A stretch of DNA of 64,000 nucleotides from Elmis aenea (GCA_947652605.1 OX393577.1:56072108-56136107); one strand, 5' to 3'; positions 1 to 11,980 are shown, numbered from the stretch's first letter. Numbers and translations: made by a program. The notes: generated from the letters alone by a model not told the origin.

Positions 1-33
1 ACTACTTTTTCTTACATGTATTAAACAAACTAT

Positions 34-233
34 CAGGGCCGTTCACAGAAAATTCGGGCCCCGGGGAAGCTATAGACAACAGCCCCCCCCATTACTCTTA
101 GAAAGGTTTAAATTTAATTTTAATAGTATTTGTAAACAAAATATTGTGTATTAGCTCGAATCCGGGCCCCCTTAACAATACCGGGTTCCGGGAATTAGTC
201 CCGTCTACCTCTCCCCCCCTGTGATAGGCCCGG
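34..233. mobile_element. Short non-autonomous hAT-type MITE
   Basis: The ends are imperfect inverted repeats: CAGGGCCGTTCAC on the left, and the reverse complement of the right end reads CCGGGCCTATCAC. The element is bounded by an identical 8-bp duplication, CAAACTAT, at 26-33 and 234-241. An 8-bp duplication with CAGGG-like ends is the hAT signature. The interior is GC-rich with runs of C and G, unlike its AT-rich surroundings. No coding capacity is seen. Confidence 0.7.
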
Positions 234-241
234 CAAACTAT

Positions 242-780
242 AAATAGCCAATTAAACAATTTTGTTGACAATGGTAAAAAATCACTCTTTCGTTCAGTAG
301 TTGACAAAGAATGTTTTTTTTTTAAAATCTTGTATATGCATTATAAAGAATTGTGTTTTTGTGGATGCCTTATAAATGCATACCTTCGATTTTAACATGT
401 CTAAATATATTTTGCTGTTCCTATCCGTTTCTAAAAATTCTTTTAATTGTTGTTAAATGTTTCTTTTTAGCTACATTAAAGTGAAACTGTTTACATTAAA
501 AGTAAGAAACGTTAAAGCCATATTTTACCGCACGATATATTAATAGGTGATAGCTAGATATGTGATTTTTAAATTGCACTTTCTGTTTTATTTGCGTCGT
601 AATGTGATTCAGCAAATATTTCTACATTTTTATAAATGATAAATTACTCAATACTGATATACAGAATCGTGTTTTAAGCACAATCAATATAAGAAAATTT
701 TAAGACAATGGTTGTTGGAGATCATTGGATATAATATAACCTACAATTAATTTCTTTCATCTGTATAGAAAATATCCAGT
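242..780. other. AT-rich DNA with no recognised feature
   Basis: I see no open reading frame of note, no repeat boundary and no RNA gene in this stretch. Confidence 0.6.
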
Positions 781-2119
781 TAGCCCACTTTTGCAGACGA
801 TACGGCTGTCCTAGCCAGGGACTGAGAACGGAACGAAAACGAAAACGTTAAACGAAATTAACCGAAATTTTTTTAAGAACGAAAACGAAACCGAAAACGA
901 AATTATTATTTTTCGTTGAAGAGCGAAAACGAAATAAATATTTTCCAAAACCGGTTTTAACCGGTTTTGTCCCTATTTCAATTTAATTTGTTAAACACAA
1001 ACGCGAATTTACCTTCTGTCCTGGGGAGACTCTACGAGGCAGTAAAAAATCTCACTTGAAATAAGTGAGCTTCACTAATCTCCATATATTTACGTGAATA
1101 TGTATTAACAACTTTATTGTTTATACTTGCAATTTCGTGTAACACAATTAACGGTACAGATATTCTCTATTTCTAATTTGTTTTTTAGATCACCAATATA
1201 GAATATACACTTGATTGGATATATATTATCAATGTGTATGGTTTATTTGCGTTTAGACAATAATAGTAAAATTTATTCTTACTCCTAAAAGGACTAACGT
1301 AAAAGAAGATTTATTGGAAGATGTGTTGCTAGTAAGATTTAACGGAATGTGAAAATGTATATTGTATGGTATGTACAAACTATAAAGTTAAAGTATATTT
1401 CTATAAGTTTTTTTTTAATATCTTTTTTATTTATAACATTTAGTAAATTATCCACTTGAATTCATTCTTTTGTCTTTTTAAATAATTACAGCAGGATCTT
1501 ATTTAATTCAAATGCATAGATTTTTAGTATCAAAACAAAGGGCCTAGCAGGATAAGATAGGCCAGCGGCCCTTGAAACCAAATTTTAAATTAGTTATTTT
1601 GCTATGTAGGTATCATAAAAAAAAAAATATTTGCAATAAATTTAGCACCCCCTTTACCCCCTTCTCCTAGTAATCGAAAAAAGCTGTTTTTTCGTTTTTA
1701 TTTTTTTTCTTTGCCCTGAATAATCGAAAAATTTTGAAAAAATTCATGAATGAGCATAATAACATATCTTATTTGAAAAAATTTTTATTTTTAAGTTTGA
1801 CGAAAAATTCGAATTTTTGAAAAAAAATTAAGATTTTAAATGCGTTTTTCAATTGTTTTTTTTATAGGTAAGAGTGCAGCACTTACATATATATTGTATT
1901 TAGTCATAATTAATATTTCCTGAAAAATTCAGGAAAATTGATGTGGTGCGCCGTGTTCAAAAATTGAAAAAACTGCTTATTTTTGCACTCTTGTCCATTT
2001 TGTTTACTTTTGGCTAGTACTTAGATAGCAGTGAAACAGAGGGCAATATAAACAGTCTTTAGCCTTACCCGCTAAAGTTGACGTTTTTAAATGGTTTAGT
2101 GGTAACGGTAACCAGGAAC

Positions 2120-2610
2120 CAGGGCATGAATTCGGTTTTTTAAACCGGTTTAAAAAACCGGTTAACCGTTATTTTTTGTCAGAAAAAGTGATTTTTAACT
2201 GAAACCGTAACCGTTATTTTTAAAGGCAAAAAAAACGGTAACCTTTAACCAAAATAATAAAAAACCGGTTTTCTTAACATCTTTTTTTAATAAAAATTAC
2301 GATGAAAAATACAAAATCTGTAGTAAATGCGATTAGTTTACCAAAAGTCATTACTGAACTCTTGATTGTACATTTATTATAAAATTGTAAATAAATAATA
2401 TCTTTTTATACTTTGCATTACTGATCTAAATAATTTTAAAAACCGGTTAATTTAACCGGTTTTTTAAACCGGTTTATAATTTAAATCGGTTTTTTACACT
2501 AAACCGGTTTTTTACGAATAAAACCGGTTTTTCAACAAAAACCGTTATAAAAATAAAGTTCTCGATTTCGGTTAACCGTTAACCAAAATTTTTTTCGGTT
2601 TCGAGCCCTG
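2120..2610. mobile_element. hAT-type MITE nested in the foldback arm
   Basis: The left end is CAGGGCATGAATTCGG and the right end read inwards is CAGGGCTCGAAACCGAA. The identical 8-bp duplication CCAGGAAC lies at 2112-2119 and 2611-2618. The interior is rich in AACCGGTTT blocks. The opposite foldback arm at 3250-3265 lacks this element and reads continuously, which confirms the insertion. It is the innermost of three nested elements. Confidence 0.8.
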
Positions 2611-2639
2611 CCAGGAACACAATAATTGCAAATAATCTG

Positions 2640-3230
2640 AGGTATGTGACGTCACATTAATATCGCTGCGCAAAAATATGGAAATATGCAAACATCTAGA
2701 ATACTGTCAAAGATATTTTAAAAAAATATGATAACTTACCATTATGGTAGGTTTCGGATTCAATGCTAATTATGACGTTGTGATACGACTTCCGGTTCAA
2801 CCGGAAACGAACCAAAACTTTGAAATTTTAAACAGCACACCCTGTATATTTTTATATTTTTGGATTCCCCTTTTAATTTGCTTTAAAAAATCTAAAAGGT
2901 TATATGGGCCTAAAGCTAAGCGTTTTGGTTTTATTTACATTTTTATGAAAATTTTAACTGAAACAGCACTTTTAAAAGTTTTCAACATTCAAAAACTTTG
3001 GAACGGCAGTAACAATTCGTGTAAAACTTAAATTGGGAATAGATTAACTAACACTTTGCACTGGCTATATTTTCAAAATATTACACAGGGCGTTTTTTAC
3101 TCTAGGTCAAACTTGTAAAACTTTAAACATCGATAACTCATTTTTCAAGTAGGCCATGAAGGTAGACAGTGCAAAGTGTTAGTTAATCTATTCTCAATTT
3201 AAGTTTTACACGAATTGTTACTGCCGTCAC
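2640..3230. repeat. Core of the foldback: palindromic repeat family with a CACCCTGTA motif
   Basis: CACCCTGTATATTTTTATAT starts at 2838. It is followed by sequence homologous to the arms at 59340-59520 and 60590-60720 and to a single copy near 40130-40460, which is inverted. A near-perfect inverted pair lies at about 3006-3060 and 3170-3226 (AACTAACACTTTGCAC and its complement). The open frame at 2744-3031 has no recognisable protein similarity and I treat it as chance. Confidence 0.5.
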
Positions 3231-4553
3231 ATACCTCAGATTATTTGCAATTATTGTGTTCCTGGTTACCGTTACCACTAAACCATTTAAAAACGTCAAC
3301 TTTAGCGGGTAAGGCTAAAGACTGTTTGTATTGCCCTCTGTTTTACTGCTATCTAATTACTAGCCAAAAGTAAACAAAATGGACAAGAGTGCAAAAATAA
3401 GCAGTTTTTTCAATTTTTGAACACGGCGCACCACATCAATTTTCCTGAATTCTTCAGGAAATATTAATTATGACTAAATACAATATATATGTAAGTGCCG
3501 CACTCTTACCTATAAAAAAAACAATTGAAAAACGCATTTAAAATCTTAATTTTTCTCCAAAAATTCGAATTTTTCGTCAAACTTAAAAATAAAAATTTTT
3601 TCAAATAAGATATGTTATTATGCTCATTCATGAATTTTTTCAAAATTTTTCGATTATTCAGGGCAAAGAAAAAAAATAAAAACGAAAAAACAGCTTTTTT
3701 CGATTACTAGGAGAAGGAGGGCAAAGGGGGTGCTAAATTTATTGCAAATATTTTTTATTTTATGATACCTACATAGCAAAATAACTAATTTAAAATTTGG
3801 TTTCAAGGGCCGCTGGCCTATCTTATCCTGCTAGGCCCTTTAAAATAGCACCTGCTATATTTTCATATTTTTAGATAAAGTTCGTGTGTCTAATTTAACC
3901 TAATCACGTTGTGTTTTTGCACCTTACGGGTTTTAAACTTAATAAAATGGTTAAATGTTAACGTGTTTAACGATTTGGTAAATTTAATATGGCGATGGTT
4001 CGCCAGTCTAAAATATGCTGTCCGTGAGCATCAAACCCCATCGTCATCATTTATATTTTAGTTGAGACGCAAATATTGTTATCGTATTTATAGAGGGTTG
4101 TGGGGACTAAAAAAAAATTGATTTTTTGACAACAAAAAAATATTGTAAAACCGGTTTTAACCGATATTATTTCGGTTCACGAAAACGAAAAAAGAATTTT
4201 TTCGGTTAGAACGAAAAGAACGAAAACGATATATTTCGTTTTCGTTCCGAACAGAAACGAACGGAATTTTTTTCGTTTTTAGTCCCTGGTCCTAGCAATA
4301 CGCACTACAATAGAATAGAAGAGAGCACAGCTAAACTTCAACAAGCGAAATGTTAACCTGCACAATGATCTAAATGTCCCTACTGTAAAAAAGAAACTAT
4401 TGGTTAGTCAACTTATGACTAGTTTTAGTATGTACTAATTATTTAAAAACAAAAAAATCTATACCGTGTGTTTTGTTTTCGAGTACTAATATGAGTAATA
4501 TGTAACATTAAATTTTCTTTAAAAAATTAGTAATTTTTTTTTGTACTTAAAAG

Positions 4554-5763
4554 CACGGACTAAACACGAAAAAAATTTCGTTCGTTTCTGTTCGGAACGA
4601 AAACTAAATATGTATATCGTTTTCGTTCTTTTCGTTCTAACCAAAAAAATTCCTTTTTCGTTTTCGTGAACCGAAATAATATAACGGTTAAAACCGGTTT
4701 TACAATTTTTTTGTCGTCAAAAAATCGAGGACTTAGGTACATTTTGTTTTTCAATTCACTACAACCCTCTATAAATACGATAACAATATTTGCGTTTCCA
4801 CTAAAATATAAACGATTACGATGGGTTTTGATGCTCACGGACAGCATATTTTAGACTGGCGAACCGCCGCCATATTAAATTTACCAAATCGTTAAACACA
4901 TTAACAGTTAACCATTTTATTTAGTATAACACCCGTAAGGTGCAAAAATACAACTTGATTAGTTTACACACGATTTTTATTTAAAAATATAAAAATATAG
5001 CAGTGCTGTTTTAAGTTTGTTTTAGTACTAAAAATCTATGAATTTGAATTAAATTAGATCCTGCTGTAATTATTTAAAAAGACAAAAGAATTGATTCAAG
5101 TGGATAGTTCACTAAATGTTCCCATGAATGTTATAAACAAAAAAGGTATTAGAAGAAAACTTATATTAACTCTAAACGCAAATAAAACATACACATTAAT
5201 AATATAAAAAAATTAACTTGAAATATACTTTAACTTAATAGTTTGTACATACTGCACACAATATACATTTTCACAATCTATTCAATCTTACTAGCAACAC
5301 TTCAGACAATAAATCTTCTTTTACATTAGTCCTTTTCGAAGTAAGAGTAAATTTTACTTTTATTAACTCTATAAACGCAAATAAAACAAACACATTAATA
5401 AAATATATTCAATCAAGTGTACAGAGAATATCTGTACCGTTTCTTGTGCTACTCGAAACTGCAAATATAAACAATAAATTGTTAAAACATATCATGTATA
5501 TGAAGAAAAGTTAAGCTCACTTATTTCAAGTGAGATTTTTTACTGCCTGGTAGAGTCTCCCCAGCATAGAAGGTGAATTCGCGTTTGTGTTTAACAAATA
5601 AAATTTAAATAGTGGAAAAACCGGTTAAAACCGGTTTTGGAAAATATTTATTTCGTTTTCGTTCTTGAACGAAAAATAATAATTTCGTTGTCGGTTTCGT
5701 TCTCAAATAAATTTCGGTTAATTTCGTTTAACGTTTTCGTTTTCGTTCCGTTCTTAGTACCGG
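4554..5763. mobile_element. Non-autonomous hAT element (family A copy 2), opposite orientation
   Basis: The ends are CACGGACTAAACAC and, read inwards from the right, CCGGTACTAAGAAC. The 8-bp duplication CTTAAAAG lies at 4546-4553 and 5764-5771. The sequence is collinear with the reverse complement of 816-4288 minus its foldback insert. The two copies therefore form a roughly 5-kb inverted pair separated by only 265 bp. There is no coding capacity. Confidence 0.8.
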
Positions 5764-5799
5764 CTTAAAAGCAATTATTTTTGAGGTATTTGTTGCATG

Positions 5800-6300
5800 T
5801 ATAACCGAAAGCAAATCTTTAAAAAATATAACTCCTAATATTTAGAATCAAGAAATTCCATCTGGTCTTCACGTCGAGGCATAAATTAAGCTCAACATCA
5901 AATTCGCAAATGTTTTTGTAAAATCGTGTTTTTTAATGCAAATTTTCGAAACAATCTGATAATTTTTCGAGTTTCATTTAGGGTTTTATTAAAGCTCGGT
6001 TTTATACACAGGTTTGCATTTTGAAATTCTACACTCTTATTATTTTCAATGTCATTTTTCTCGATATTTTGTTTATCATCACCATCGTTATCGTCATCTT
6101 CGTCAGAATCTTCTGTTGTTTGATGTTCACCCTCTTCTTGATATAAGATATTTATTACGGCCATGAATTGCGTGATTTAAGCAGAGTTGACTTTCGACAG
6201 GACTCTCACGTCCAAATTTTTTCATCACACTTGCTCCATCAGTAGTTGTTGCCAAAATATCCGTTTTAAAAATAACTTAGCCGACCCTTTAACTATTCAC
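5800..6300 (-). pseudogene. hAT transposase relic (BED-finger/ZBED4-like type)
   Basis: Read on the minus strand, three frames together give hAT transposase landmarks. First comes TTDGASVMKKFGRESPVESQ with LCLNHAIH near 6180-6280. Next is an open frame at 5898-6164 with an acidic linker rich in D and E, followed by the ETRKIIRLFRKF and NTILQKH region. Last is LCLDVKTRWNFLILN near 5840-5880. TTDGAS and KTRWN are recognisable blocks of the RNase-H-like catalytic domain in ZBED-type hAT proteins. At least two frameshifts separate the blocks, and the N-terminal zinc finger and C-terminal dimerisation domain are absent, so it is dead. It abuts the hAT element at 4554-5763, which has no coding sequence of its own, but whether it belonged to the same family is unknown. 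Confidence 0.65.
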
Positions 6301-6401
6301 TTGTTACCTGCTCGTATACAAGCTGGGCATGGATTGTTTTTGACTGCACAGGTTTTATTTTAAAACAATAAATTTTCCTATATCATATAAAATTTGAATC
6401 G

Positions 6402-6500
6402 GAAAGTGTCGAGTCCCGTTTTTTTTTGAAATTCCTGGGAATCGAGACACCAAAAAGTCTTGGAATTCCCGGGTTGTCTCGACACAGAATCCCTAGTCTG
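6402..6500. repeat. Short GTCGAGAC-containing MITE-like repeat
   Basis: About 100 bp holding GTGTCGAG and CTCGACAC in inverted orientation, with two CGGGAATTCC-like blocks between them and AATCCCTAG at the right edge. This resembles small hAT MITEs, but I cannot define a target duplication. Confidence 0.35.
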
Positions 6501-6956
6501 CATGGTTTTGACACTTAATTAATTTTATAGGAGTGTACTTGTCAATCAAATTTTTTAAAATTTGTTCTTCGCAACATTTTGCATCCTTGTTTGCTTAGTT
6601 TCAGTGTCATGTTAACATTAATAATCACGTTTAATTAATTATTTTTTAACGCATTTCACATTTTACGCTTATTTAACTAATCGTCTTAATTACAATATTA
6701 TAATTTCGCGAATGTAATATCGTTGGATGTATGATTTTCGCATTACTTTCAGAATCGGAACTAGTTGATTGAAATTGACGAGGAGATAGGCGTAGTATTA
6801 TAAATTCTTAATCGGAATTCAAGGGACGTTGCGTGGCTGCTAAAAATGGCATAGGGAAGGTAGACTTTGGCCAACACAACGACGATAGCTCGTGTTTCAG
6901 TTAACCGTATTCATTGAGCAGGTTGTTGTGAAACCGGCTACTAACTTTATTTCACT

Positions 6957-7016
6957 ATGGAAAGTGCCCATAATATACGACAGGCCATTATTCTGTTGCG
7001 TACGGGAAGAGAATAA
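6957..7016 (+). pseudogene. Possible Tc1-like transposase N-terminal scrap
   Basis: The 19-codon frame MESAHNIRQAIILLRTGRE resembles the start of the first helix-turn-helix in Tc1-like transposases, where an R-x2-A-x2-LLxxGRS/E pattern is usual. It ends in tandem stops. It is too short for confidence, and nothing else of a transposase follows. The rest of 6501-7118 shows no other feature. Confidence 0.25.
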
Positions 7017-7118
7017 TAGGTATTGTGAATATATTACAGCAGACGTAAAATAATACTTAAAATTATGAATGTGTATATGTTACACTGTGTTGGTATAATA
7101 AACTTTGATTAAAATATT

Positions 7119-8715
7119 TGTCGTCTATTTCCAAAACCGACCAAGTCCACAATAGTTGTTTTTACAGGAAAGCCTAAAAACGATTGAGGAAAGGCGCAAC
7201 AACGTTGAAATTGGTCTGAGGTGCCAAAAATATGGAAAAAATTGCACAATTGTGTAGTCTTGATATTAAGTACCTAACTAAAGACAAAAATAAACCAGAT
7301 ATGATCAAAACGAAAAGGACTTGGTCGGTATTGGAAATGAATGGCGGATTTAGTCGGTTTTGTAACTAAGATTTTGGTAAAAAGGTGAAAATAGCTCATA
7401 AAAAACGTGTATTTTAATAAAAATATCTTTGATTAAGAACAAAAGTAATTTTAAAAAAACGTCGTTTTCAAAATCCGAGTCCTCTGAATTATGATGACGT
7501 TCATCGTCGCGGTCATCATGATGTTCGGCATTGACATTTGAATTCTCCAGCGCCTTTTTGTAATCCTAGGTGGAATTGATCGCTCCTGTTTCCCAATCTT
7601 TGTCAAAATGCTTAGTAAATAATTTCATCGACCTGTGACTGGAAAAACAACCTCAATTTTCTCGATATTTTTTGGGGCCTTCATTTGTAGCCATTTAGAG
7701 CACTTTGCACTTAAAATGTTTTTTTGTTCTGGTCGCCACATCCGTTGCATATGAGTCGAATCACTTTCACTGTTTTGGGAATCTGAAATTTCTACAAGAC
7801 GTCGTACGTAGATGGCTGATGAAATTTCATTCGACCCTTTTCCCGACTCATTTTCAAACAAATTGTGAATCAAAACGCGTCCTTTTTCTAGCTTAGATTT
7901 GGAAGACCCAATGACTGCAGTGAAATTATTAAGGTATCTTTGGTAGTACAAGGTTTTCCTGGCAGTCGAAAAGTATGATCCCTAATTTTTTCAAGTTTAT
8001 CAAAAAAGGCTTTAGCTCTGAATTTGTGTACTCGTTGCAATGCCATTATTGAAAATTTTTTAGCTTTGTCCTTTTCCAGTTTGATTTTCTCCTTATATTC
8101 CAGACATTGAGAGCAAATGTCTACTTGAGGAGATTCGAAACCAATGTTAATTTTTTTTATAGAACATTAGTTCTTTTTTACGCTCACTGATCATTATTTC
8201 CATTTTATATAGTACCTGTATATAATATAGACTATCAAAATTTAGCTTGCTCGTGTTGATCAAATGTTTATGTTTAAAACTAAATTCTTTTCACACTTGT
8301 TGCATTGTATTAATTCCTATAAAATTACAAAATATTACCTGTTCATTTGGCAAATTCTTGAAAATTCTTGAAAAGATTAAATTAGGGTTATTTTGTGCTG
8401 TACAATCCAGGGTTAAAAAATATTTTTTTGCTGTTCGACTGAAGGATTAAGGTAGGGTCATTAAAGGTGCTAATGATGTTATTAGAACTTTTGTGTGCAC
8501 CAAAATTGTTTATTTTCTAGAGGACTTGGTTGGTTTTGGAAATAAATGTCTAGAGGACTTGGTCGGTTTTAAAAATAAAGTGAAACTTTACATCCACTTT
8601 AAAATGGATTTTGGACGGTTTTATACGTGGAACCATGGCTACATATCTCCGTCTACATATCAGCTAACTCTTTTTGAGTTTTTTTGGACTTGGTTGGTTT
8701 TGGAAATAGGCGACT
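7119..8715. mobile_element. TIR element with subterminal copies of its own terminus
   Basis: The left end at 7120-7150 reads GTCGTCTATTTCCAAAACCG then ACCAAGTCCA. The right end at 8685-8714 is its near-perfect inverse (TGGACTTGGTTGGTTTTGGA then AATAGGCGAC). Three further copies of the GGACTTGGTYGGTTTT motif lie inside, near 7317, 8522 and 8551. Repeated subterminal motifs are typical transposase-binding arrays in DNA transposons. No convincing target duplication is visible. The element carries a minus-strand coding relic (7480-8160). Superfamily not assigned. Confidence 0.55.
7480..8160 (-). pseudogene. Coding relic resembling the DUF7869-type insect protein family
   Basis: Read on the minus strand from 8160, the frame gives a VDICSQCLEY cysteine pair, then KIKLEKDKAKK, then RVHKFRAKAFFDKL. 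After a frameshift near 7950 it continues YYQRYLNNFTAVIGSSKSKL, then ESGKGSNEISSAIY. It ends near 7500 with HFDKDWE and an acidic tail. From memory, the order cysteine pair, RxHxLRAKxFF, YYSRQLYxYNFT and KGSNEIxSAVY matches a family in insects and cnidarians that precedes a DUF7869 domain. That is recall, not a search. The stretch is broken by frameshifts and stops. It lies wholly inside the 7119-8715 TIR element, so it may be what remains of that element's transposase or a passenger gene. The highly conserved catalytic-looking part of that family is not present. Confidence 0.45.
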
Positions 8716-9989
8716 CATTTCAAAAAACCTACTATTGCATTAGTACTGTTAAACTGTTAATATTGACAGAAAGGAATTAAACTTTGAATTCATCGAATCT
8801 CAGCTGTTGGAACAGATTTTATGCTAAACTAGGTTAGTCTTGCTTCGAGAGATTCTTCATAAATAGCAAGTAATTTTGAATTAAACGCATTTATAATTAA
8901 TTTAAAAGAAATCACTTACACAATTGAAAGAATTATAAAATATTAGTAGTATACAGGTACAAACCAAATCAGACTGACTTCCTTTTCTCCTTAGTTTAAA
9001 GGTTAAACAAACTAACGTGTGAGAACTGTTAATATTTGAGTTTATAGTAGAATTTTGCGATAATTAACAATATTAAAACAAATTTGAAGATATTTACTGA
9101 ATTCATGAAATTATAAAATCTAAAAAGTTTACTTTTTGTATCTTTTTAAACGATTTTTGCTACGTGTATGTTAGAAACATGATAGATAAAATTAGTATTT
9201 ACCATTACACCGTTGACTACAATTTGACGAGACATGAATTTATAAACTTATTACATTCTATTCATTAGGCAAATAAATATTCATAGGTACGGTAATATGA
9301 CACAATGTAAAATGTAAATCAGTTACATATAATTGCGATGAAGCTTCAATTGAGTCGATAAATTTATGAATGAAAAAACATTAAACGCTAGAGGCTAGAG
9401 ACGAGTCAATTCGGTGAGCAAAAACCTGTAGACAGCATTCGAAAAGTGGGCATCAAAGAGTGTCAGACAGGGTTCAAAAATTGTGAAATAAAACACAAAA
9501 ACTTTTGGTAGCTATTAAGGTTAGATAGTTATTAAAGCAAGACCACACAATGAATTGGTAAAGATGTGGAAAAAAGATTAACGGAGAAAAAATTGCAGTG
9601 TAACACAGTAAGGCATCGTTGTTGACTTTGAAAGTTTTTTACATTATAAAAGTGCAGCTGATTGCATGTGTAGAGTACTGTCAATCACGTAGGTTGAAGA
9701 AAAGCTTTTTTTTTACCGTAGTTTTAAGATAACCACAGCGCAAAAATTCCTATAGGTATCTACTTCAAGCATTTTCAATTGTTTTAGTGTATTATACTCA
9801 GGTACTGATAAATGATAATAAAATTTTAATAAGTTTGAAGCTAAAACATGAGTTTTAACAAAGTATTAAAATTTTGTGAAAATAGAATTGTAAATAATAG
9901 TCATATATTCTGGCATTCTGGATAAAATCTTTTTCTTCTTCGGATTCTCTTGTACCTTTCGGTCTCAAATGTTTTCCTAGTTCTTATTA
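8716..9989. other. AT-rich DNA with no recognised feature
   Basis: No gene, repeat boundary or RNA structure that I can support. Confidence 0.6.
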
Positions 9990-10115
9990 TACAGGGTGTT
10001 GCATGATTAAGCTGACAAACTTAAGGAGCATGTTCCTGGAGTCAATTTAAGCAAAAAATGTTATATAAACCATAGTCCAAAACTCGTTGGTTATCGAGTT
10101 ATAGACCTTTAAATT
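9990..10115. repeat. Left end of a TACAGGGTG-type element
   Basis: TACAGGGTGTTGCATGATTA at 9990 carries the terminal motif shared by the palindromic elements elsewhere in the window. It continues with a roughly 100-bp sequence ending in GTTATAGACC. No matching right end is obvious nearby, so this may be a truncated copy. Confidence 0.4.
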
Positions 10116-11840
10116 TTATAAAAAAAGGTCCATTTTAACATAAAAAAGTATGAAATACTGCTTTTATCATGTAAAATATTGATTTAACAACAAAATGTTT
10201 TTTATAAAAGATGCATCGCTATCTTTTTTGCGCTTTATGGTATACTCGATTTTGTTTTGTTTTTAACGGTTTATTTGCTATGGCAACCAACTTAATTATT
10301 TTTAGTAGAACGACCTATATAATAATACATTTTAAGATTCCTCTTTAAATGTACTTACTATATAAAATGTGATAGGTCGAATAGGTCTAAAATTAACCGT
10401 TTTCGAGTAATTAATTTTTTGCCACAATTTAATAAGCATTGCATCACATATTTAACTTATAAGGGTTTTGGAAATCTTTGTAGTAACCTTTGTAAGTAGT
10501 TTGTATTAACTATTAAAAAAGTTCTAAATAAATTTCTGGTCGAAATCTATACCAGACGTTTCGATTTAGAACAATAATGAGGCAGAAAATAACGTAAAAT
10601 AATATTTGGCTTGGTTTTAGTTTGCCTACGTGATAAATATAACGTACAAATTTCTTATTTATATTAGATATCTTAAGACCTCTTCAGTTTTTTTAAAGTT
10701 TATTGCTGCCAAGTATTACCAAGAAATTGCAAATCAATAAAAATCGATTAAGTGCATTAAAGTATGTTTATATCATTTGATAAAATAAAAGCCACATGCA
10801 TTTACGATTACATTGTTTGTGGAAGGTGCAAATATTTATTAACATGAAGTGTTATTACAAATTTCGTTGATAGGTAGGTCTTATAAATCCAAAGATAAAA
10901 CTAATAAGTCTCGCTTGATTAAAAATATTTTATTGCAATATTAATTATTATCTATCGCTTGGTTTTGGGCTTTAACACATTAAAATGACTTAGAATCCAC
11001 ACGTCATAATACAATCTTAAGAAAGTCGTTTAAAAGATTTTAAATATTTAAGAAATTTAATCAAATATATAAAATATTTCCGGTTTCTTTGTTATTTTAA
11101 GTGGAACACATACATTTTTACATTTTGCAATGAGAAGGAAATTGTTAAAGCATCCACATTGTTTTAATTTTTTTTTAGATCTAAACAAAAAATTAATTGA
11201 ACTCTGTCATGTTACAGTATATGCATTGTTTTTATCATTTGAACTGTTTTACATTTATTTTTTAAGTACATAGAAGAGATTACAAAGTTATAAACAATTA
11301 TCTTTAAATTGCAGGTAAAACAATTCATAATTTTCGTTTTGAATGCTTTGTTTATTTATAAAACGTATGTTTAAATGCATTTCTAAATATAAACATACAC
11401 ATATAAATAACAATATTTCAATAAATTAAGCTAAATTACAACTATGTTAATGTTATGGGCAAGAGATTAATTAAAGTGATTTATAAAAACGTTAATAGAA
11501 TTATCTAAGGTTAGTCCATATTTAGAGGTGCCACTTTAACTTTCATAAGCCCACTGAAGTTCATTAACACCATATCATTTTCACTTTTATTATAATACAT
11601 AAACGAGAAACGTTATTAAATGAAATAAACTCTCTTTTAAATAATATACTTAATCGTTTAATTGTATTGTTTAACGCTACTAAAACTATTACGCTTCACA
11701 ACAATAAACTTATGTAAATAATGCAATTTATATTACTTTAAGGAAATATGTTAGAATAAATCATCTTTATTATTTGCTTACAAAAAGTTATGAAAGAAAA
11801 AAGAAATTCAACATTATTTTTTTTTGCTACAACTTTTAAA
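10116..11840. other. AT-rich DNA with no recognised feature
   Basis: Scanned in both directions. I find no frame with recognisable protein similarity and no clear repeat boundary. Confidence 0.55.
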
Positions 11841-11980
11841 GTACGTGGAATTCTGTACTTTTAAAAAGTTGCAGGTTTTTTACGCACTGTAAAATGAAAA
11901 CATTCATTTGTTTCAATATTGTTTAAATTCTTGGATAAATTACAAACTTGCATTTTTTAAAATGAAAACCACAGTGAGCT

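Larger units (their letters stand above)
1540..3838. mobile_element. Foldback element inserted in the hAT element
   Basis: The ends GGGCCTAGCAGGATAAGATA and TATCTTATCCTGCTAGGCCC are perfect inverted repeats. The arms run from 1540 to about 2111 and continue at 2611-2655 after a nested MITE. They are mirrored at about 3222-3838. The uninterrupted sister copy at about 5010-5030 reads straight across the site, giving an empty-site comparison with no clear target duplication. The core (about 2640-3225) carries a sequence family also found near 40.3 kb and 59.3-60.7 kb. No coding sequence is seen. Superfamily unknown. Confidence 0.65.
816..4288. mobile_element. Non-autonomous hAT element (family A copy 1), carrying a nested foldback
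   Basis: The ends are CAGGGACTGAGAACGG on the left and ...TTTTTAGTCCCTG on the right. The 8-bp target duplication GTCCTAGC lies at 808-815 and 4289-4296. The terminal sequences are full of GAACGAAAACGAAA runs and of AAACCGGTTTT. A second copy in opposite orientation lies at 4554-5763. Aligning the two shows that copy 1 is the same roughly 1.2-kb element plus a 2.3-kb insert (1540-3838). No transposase coding sequence is seen, so it must have been moved in trans by a hAT transposase. Confidence 0.8.
781..4400 (+). pseudogene. Jockey-type non-LTR reverse transcriptase fragment, split by a hAT insertion
   Basis: Just left of the hAT element, 790-815 reads FADDTAVLA in frame. This is the catalytic motif C (Y/FADD) plus the next residues typical of jockey-clade reverse transcriptases. 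The frame resumes after the element at 4297 as AIRT and soon meets a stop. It then continues with degenerate RT-thumb-like residues (LNFNKRNVNLHN) to about 4380. The flanks join perfectly once the hAT element 816-4288 and one copy of the duplicated GTCCTAGC are removed, so the hAT entered a pre-existing retrotransposon relic. Only a few dozen codons remain and no 5' or 3' end can be set. The clade assignment rests on this short motif. Confidence 0.55.

Noticed and set aside
2744..3031. 95-codon plus-strand open frame
   Set aside because: It lies inside the palindromic repeat core, homologous copies at 59-60 kb do not keep the frame, and there is no family similarity.
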